Assembly: GCF_001636315.1 (NCBI RefSeq) | Contig: NZ_KV440949.1 | Coordinates: 2,533,203 to 2,597,202 of the forward strand | Origin: Neobacillus mesonae | GTDB taxonomy: Bacteria; Bacillota; Bacilli; Bacillales; Cytobacillaceae | Reading direction: 5' to 3' | Length of the DNA: 64,000 bases | Shown here: positions 61,751 through 64,000 of the stretch, piece after piece | Layout: every line of letters begins with the position of its first letter | How positions within the stretch are numbered: position 1 is the first letter of the stretch | Notes under the pieces: model-generated | What the model was told of the DNA's origin: nothing | Database searches by the model: none | The model's input: the letters and a program-made list of their open reading frames with translations, nothing else | Translations under genes and position numbers: made by a program

Positions 61751-62290
61751 CTATAAATATACGGCAGGCAGACATGTAATTCCGCAAAAGCTAGAGAGGT
61801 CCACTTTAATACAAATACCCGTTTTCATAAGATCCTCGACAAACTCTAAATCCATTAGACTGCATGGGTAACAATCTTTATGTGCATTACTTTTTGACTT
61901 TCGTGGTTTGAATACCAATAGTTCAAGTACGGCACAATTATCATCAAGCTTCTTTATTCTGAAAATAAAGGATGAAACGCAAACAAATTTTTTCTTTTTA
62001 GGCGATCCAGGAAGAGTGGTCACTCCCGTCCCCTTGAAGGGCCCACACCCACTGTAGAGGATGAATGGGATTGTATTTTTCTTCAGTCTTTTGTGTCTCT
62101 CTAATAGCTCATTTATTGATTCATTGCATGAACTTTTCCATTCCCTATGCATTTTACTTACTTTCTTTTGTGCTTTTAATATTGCTTCTAAAACCTCTTT
62201 TACACAGCTGTCTTTCTTGTCTCCATCATGTTGACCTTCGCAGCTTTCAACTACATGATTATGGCCATAATCCTTATATTCCTTGTACAT
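61751..62290 (-). CDS. CotY/CotZ family spore coat protein
   Basis: The 179-residue cysteine-rich protein shows CVKEVLEAILKAQ near the N-terminus, NTIPFILYSGCGPFKGTGVT, FVCVSSFIFRIKKLDDNCAVLELL and the C-terminal CYPCSLMDLEFVEDLMKTGICIKVDLSSFCGI, all typical of CotY/CotZ, which self-assemble through disulfides in the outer coat, crust or exosporium. ATG 62290 has GGAGGGG upstream. It closes the spore-surface island and supports a coat role for the other genes. Confidence 0.9.
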   Translation of the reverse strand: MYKEYKDYGHNHVVESCEGQHDGDKKDSCVKEVLEAILKAQKKVSKMHREWKSSCNESINELLERHKRLKKNTIPFILYSGCGPFKGTGVTTLPGSPKKKKFVCVSSFIFRIKKLDDNCAVLELLVFKPRKSKSNAHKDCYPCSLMDLEFVEDLMKTGICIKVDLSSFCGITCLPAVYL

Positions 62291-62395
62291 AATTTCCCCT
62301 CCTTTTTATTTACTCAAAAACAGCATATGGTTTAACACCTATTTTTGCGTGAGATGATTGCCTAATTAGGAGGAATCTTTTAAAGGTATGGAAAA

Positions 62396-62440
62396 AGGGG
62401 GTCAGTCCCCCGGTACGTTAAATTATCAGGGACTGACCCG
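62396..62440. repeat. Dispersed palindrome (GGGGTCAGTCCCC type)
   Basis: GGGGGTCAGTCCCCCGGTA pairs imperfectly with TATCAGGGACTGACCC. It lies just downstream of the nitroreductase gene and should terminate it. Confidence 0.7.
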
Positions 62441-62449
62441 TTTCCAAGA

Positions 62450-63229
62450 TCAATCATTATTCATAAAGTTCTGCTTTTCCAAGTAATTCAGCACTGTCTG
62501 TGAAAACTCGATGTGGGATTCTTGCGTATATTTGGCAATAGTATAGACCTGAGCCAGATTCTTTAATCCCAAGCGTTCTGTCATTTCCTTCAGCCTAGGA
62601 ATATCCATGTAGCGTTTCCATCCCTTTTCATTTCTTTCTTTGTAAATTTCTAGAATTTCCTCTTCTGAATAATCATGATACTGGTCATAGTGAACAACTC
62701 CATGCCTTGGTAATCGATCACGCGGGGCAGGGTTTTCTGCGGGATATCCTAACGAATAACCCACAACTGGTACGACATTTGGTGGTAAGTTTAGCAGTTC
62801 ACCAATTTGATCGCAATTTGCAAGCGTTGAGCCCATATAACAAATACCCAGCCCAGCATTCTCTGCTGCTAAAGCACAGTTCTGTGCCACTAAAGAAGCA
62901 TCAATAGCCCCTATCATAAAGCTCATAAAATTATCAAAATGGACAGGTGCATCATTGAGTGAAATCCATTTTCTCATTCTATTAAAATCAGCACAAAAAG
63001 TTAATAGTACAGGTGCATCAACAACCATCGATTGTTCCATATGAGCGGTGTAAAGTTTGCGCTTAAGCTCTTTGTCTTTTGTGACGATAATCGAATAAGT
63101 TTGCATATTGCCACTTGATGAGGCGCGAATGCCTGCATCTACTATTTGCTCTAATAGTTCTTGACTTACCTCTCTATCTTCATATTCCCGTATGGATCTG
63201 TGTCCAAATATTACATCATTTAATTCCAA
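62450..63229 (-). CDS. NADPH-dependent nitroreductase (NfsA/FRP type)
   Basis: The 259-residue FMN protein begins ELNDVIFGHRSIREYEDREV and has IVDAGIRASSSGNMQTYSI, LAAENAGLGICYMGSTLANC and VPVVGYSLGYPAENPAPRDR, the usual oxygen-insensitive nitroreductase/flavin reductase blocks. The start is TTG 63229 or GTG 63232, both shortly after AAGGAG. GTG 63238 lies within that site. It should reduce nitro compounds or flavins with NADPH. It is a single gene followed by a palindromic terminator. Confidence 0.87.
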   Translation of the reverse strand: MELNDVIFGHRSIREYEDREVSQELLEQIVDAGIRASSSGNMQTYSIIVTKDKELKRKLYTAHMEQSMVVDAPVLLTFCADFNRMRKWISLNDAPVHFDNFMSFMIGAIDASLVAQNCALAAENAGLGICYMGSTLANCDQIGELLNLPPNVVPVVGYSLGYPAENPAPRDRLPRHGVVHYDQYHDYSEEEILEIYKERNEKGWKRYMDIPRLKEMTERLGLKNLAQVYTIAKYTQESHIEFSQTVLNYLEKQNFMNND

Positions 63230-63429
63230 CACAATCACTCCTTATAAATCACATATGTAGGTGTTTGAACATTTTTTGCATATATAAAGTTAAATCTATT
63301 CATTTGGTCAATACCGTGAGTTAAGCATTTTTTCTCCTACTCCTATGAATAGACTTTAACTAATATTATAACATTTGTTCAAAATTATCTGATAAATGGT
63401 AAAAAGCATTGTATTTGAGAGTGTAAAAA

Positions 63430-63500
63430 ACAGTGCCTGTTACTCCGAATAATGTCTATGAATTCAACTAATTGTAAGTCGTGCCAGGCATAATTTTTTT
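63430..63500. repeat. Degenerate remnant of the GTGTCAGGCAC-type repeat
   Basis: AGTGCCTG (about 63431) and GTGCCAGGCA (about 63481) form a loose inverted repeat before an AT-rich run. A similar AGTGCCTGTTA occurs near 52953. No gene is seen in 63230-63655, which otherwise holds the upstream regions of two divergent genes. Confidence 0.4.
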
Positions 63501-63655
63501 ATATTCAAGTAGTTAATAGAGAACTGCTATTGCAGTAAAAATTGTTATCTTTGTTTAAAATCCGTTATATCTAAAAAAGAGTTTGTGATTCTTCCTTAAA
63601 ATAAAGTATAGTTAAGTATCTAATAAAACTATCCTCTGATTAAGGACGTGTCAAC

Positions 63656-64000
63656 ATGCGTATTAATAAATATATAAGCGAATCTGGAAAAGCATCTAGA
63701 CGAGGTGCGGATAAATTAATTGCCGATGGGAGAGTTACTATAAATGGTAAACGTGTAACAATAGGTAGCCAAGTTGAACCTGGGGATGACGTTCGAGTAG
63801 ATGGAAATCCAATCCGAGTAGCAAGGAATAATGTCTATATTGCCTTAAATAAACCTGTAGGCATTACTAGTACAACAGAAAAAGGTGTAAAGGGAAATAT
63901 TGTTGATTTAGTCAACCATCCATTAAGAATATTTAATATTGGGCGCCTAGATAAAGATTCAGAGGGCTTAATACTTCTTACGAATGATGGCGACATTGTT
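63656..64000 (+). CDS. RluF-like 23S rRNA pseudouridine synthase, 3' end cut by window
   Basis: The 115 residues visible begin with an S4 RNA-binding domain ([38 protein letters not shown]), followed by the RsuA/RluB-type catalytic domain start ([19 protein letters not shown]) and the catalytic Asp motif [18 protein letters not shown]. RluF modifies U2604 of 23S rRNA. RluB/RsuA relatives are close, so the exact site is inferred. ATG 63656 has AAGGA about 9 nt upstream. Confidence 0.88.
   Translation, partial: MRINKYISESGKASRRGADKLIADGRVTINGKRVTIGSQVEPGDDVRVDGNPIRVARNNVYIALNKPVGITSTTEKGVKGNIVDLVNHPLRIFNIGRLDKDSEGLILLTNDGDIV

Noticed and set aside
53192..62290. Prophage or integrated plasmid around the ParM-like gene
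   Set aside because: No integrase, replication, capsid, relaxase or partition-site repeats were seen. The neighbours are spore-surface genes.

Overview
The window looks like chromosomal DNA of an aerobic, endospore-forming member of the Bacillaceae (Bacillus/Neobacillus-like). It is AT-rich, uses strong AGGAGG ribosome binding sites, and carries Bacillus-type genes: a ydjGHI-like operon, nadB-nadC-nadA, a YocH-like LysM/3D protein behind a WalR-type box, CotY/CotZ and other spore-surface proteins, malate:quinone oxidoreductase and a RocB-like peptidase. The species cannot be fixed from the sequence alone. No rRNA, tRNA, transposase, prophage or CRISPR array was seen.

Layout. 1-9.4 kb: envelope and stress genes (DUF1672 lipoprotein cut by the left edge, YocH-like, AtoE-like transporter, NUDIX, subtilase, ydjI-ydjH-ydjG and a short PspA-like protein). 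9.5-12.5 kb: a long, hairpin-rich leader with its own promoter and an intrinsic terminator, then carboxynorspermidine synthase and decarboxylase. 12.5-17.2 kb: two small membrane proteins and two convergent PQQ-type quinoprotein dehydrogenases. 17.3-20.9 kb: NAD biosynthesis (nadBCA) with a 21-bp repeat array inside the operon. 21-30 kb: SDR, MFS, serpin, CoxG-like, Mqo, LysR with a divergent CofE-like gene, flavin-binding protein. 30-36.6 kb: a five-gene amino-acid-type ABC transporter/M20 peptidase/SDR operon behind a near-perfect sigma-54 promoter, with a divergent sigma-54 activator. 36.9-39.9 kb: MerR-cobalamin-domain regulator divergent from an ABC exporter. 40-47 kb: stay-green homologue, FAD oxidoreductase, and a 1560-residue secreted GH84 hexosaminidase with binding modules. 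47-51 kb: LytTR/DUF3021 pair, cupredoxin lipoprotein, hydrolase, and a seven-copy 52-bp palindromic tandem repeat. 51.3-52.9 kb: yedE-yedF selenium-metabolism pair. 53-62.3 kb: a spore-surface island (three tandem CsxC-like proteins, a 15-residue-repeat protein, two further SPOCS-like proteins, CotY/CotZ) that encloses a ParM-like actin and a small partner. 62.4-64 kb: nitroreductase and the start of an RluF-like pseudouridine synthase.

The most striking observation is yedF at 52606-52848. The codon of the catalytic cysteine in its CPxP motif is TGA, the frame is intact on both sides, and a GC-rich hairpin with a G-containing loop begins about 20 nt downstream, as in bacterial SECIS elements. 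It sits 3 nt after yedE, so it is probably a selenocysteine-containing sulfurtransferase-like protein that ordinary gene callers would miss or call broken.

Other candidates for new biology are the structured leader before the carboxynorspermidine genes, the chromosomal actin pair inside the spore-surface island, the 52-bp and 21-bp repeat arrays, and a family of dispersed palindromes at gene ends, one arm of which has become coding sequence inside nadB.
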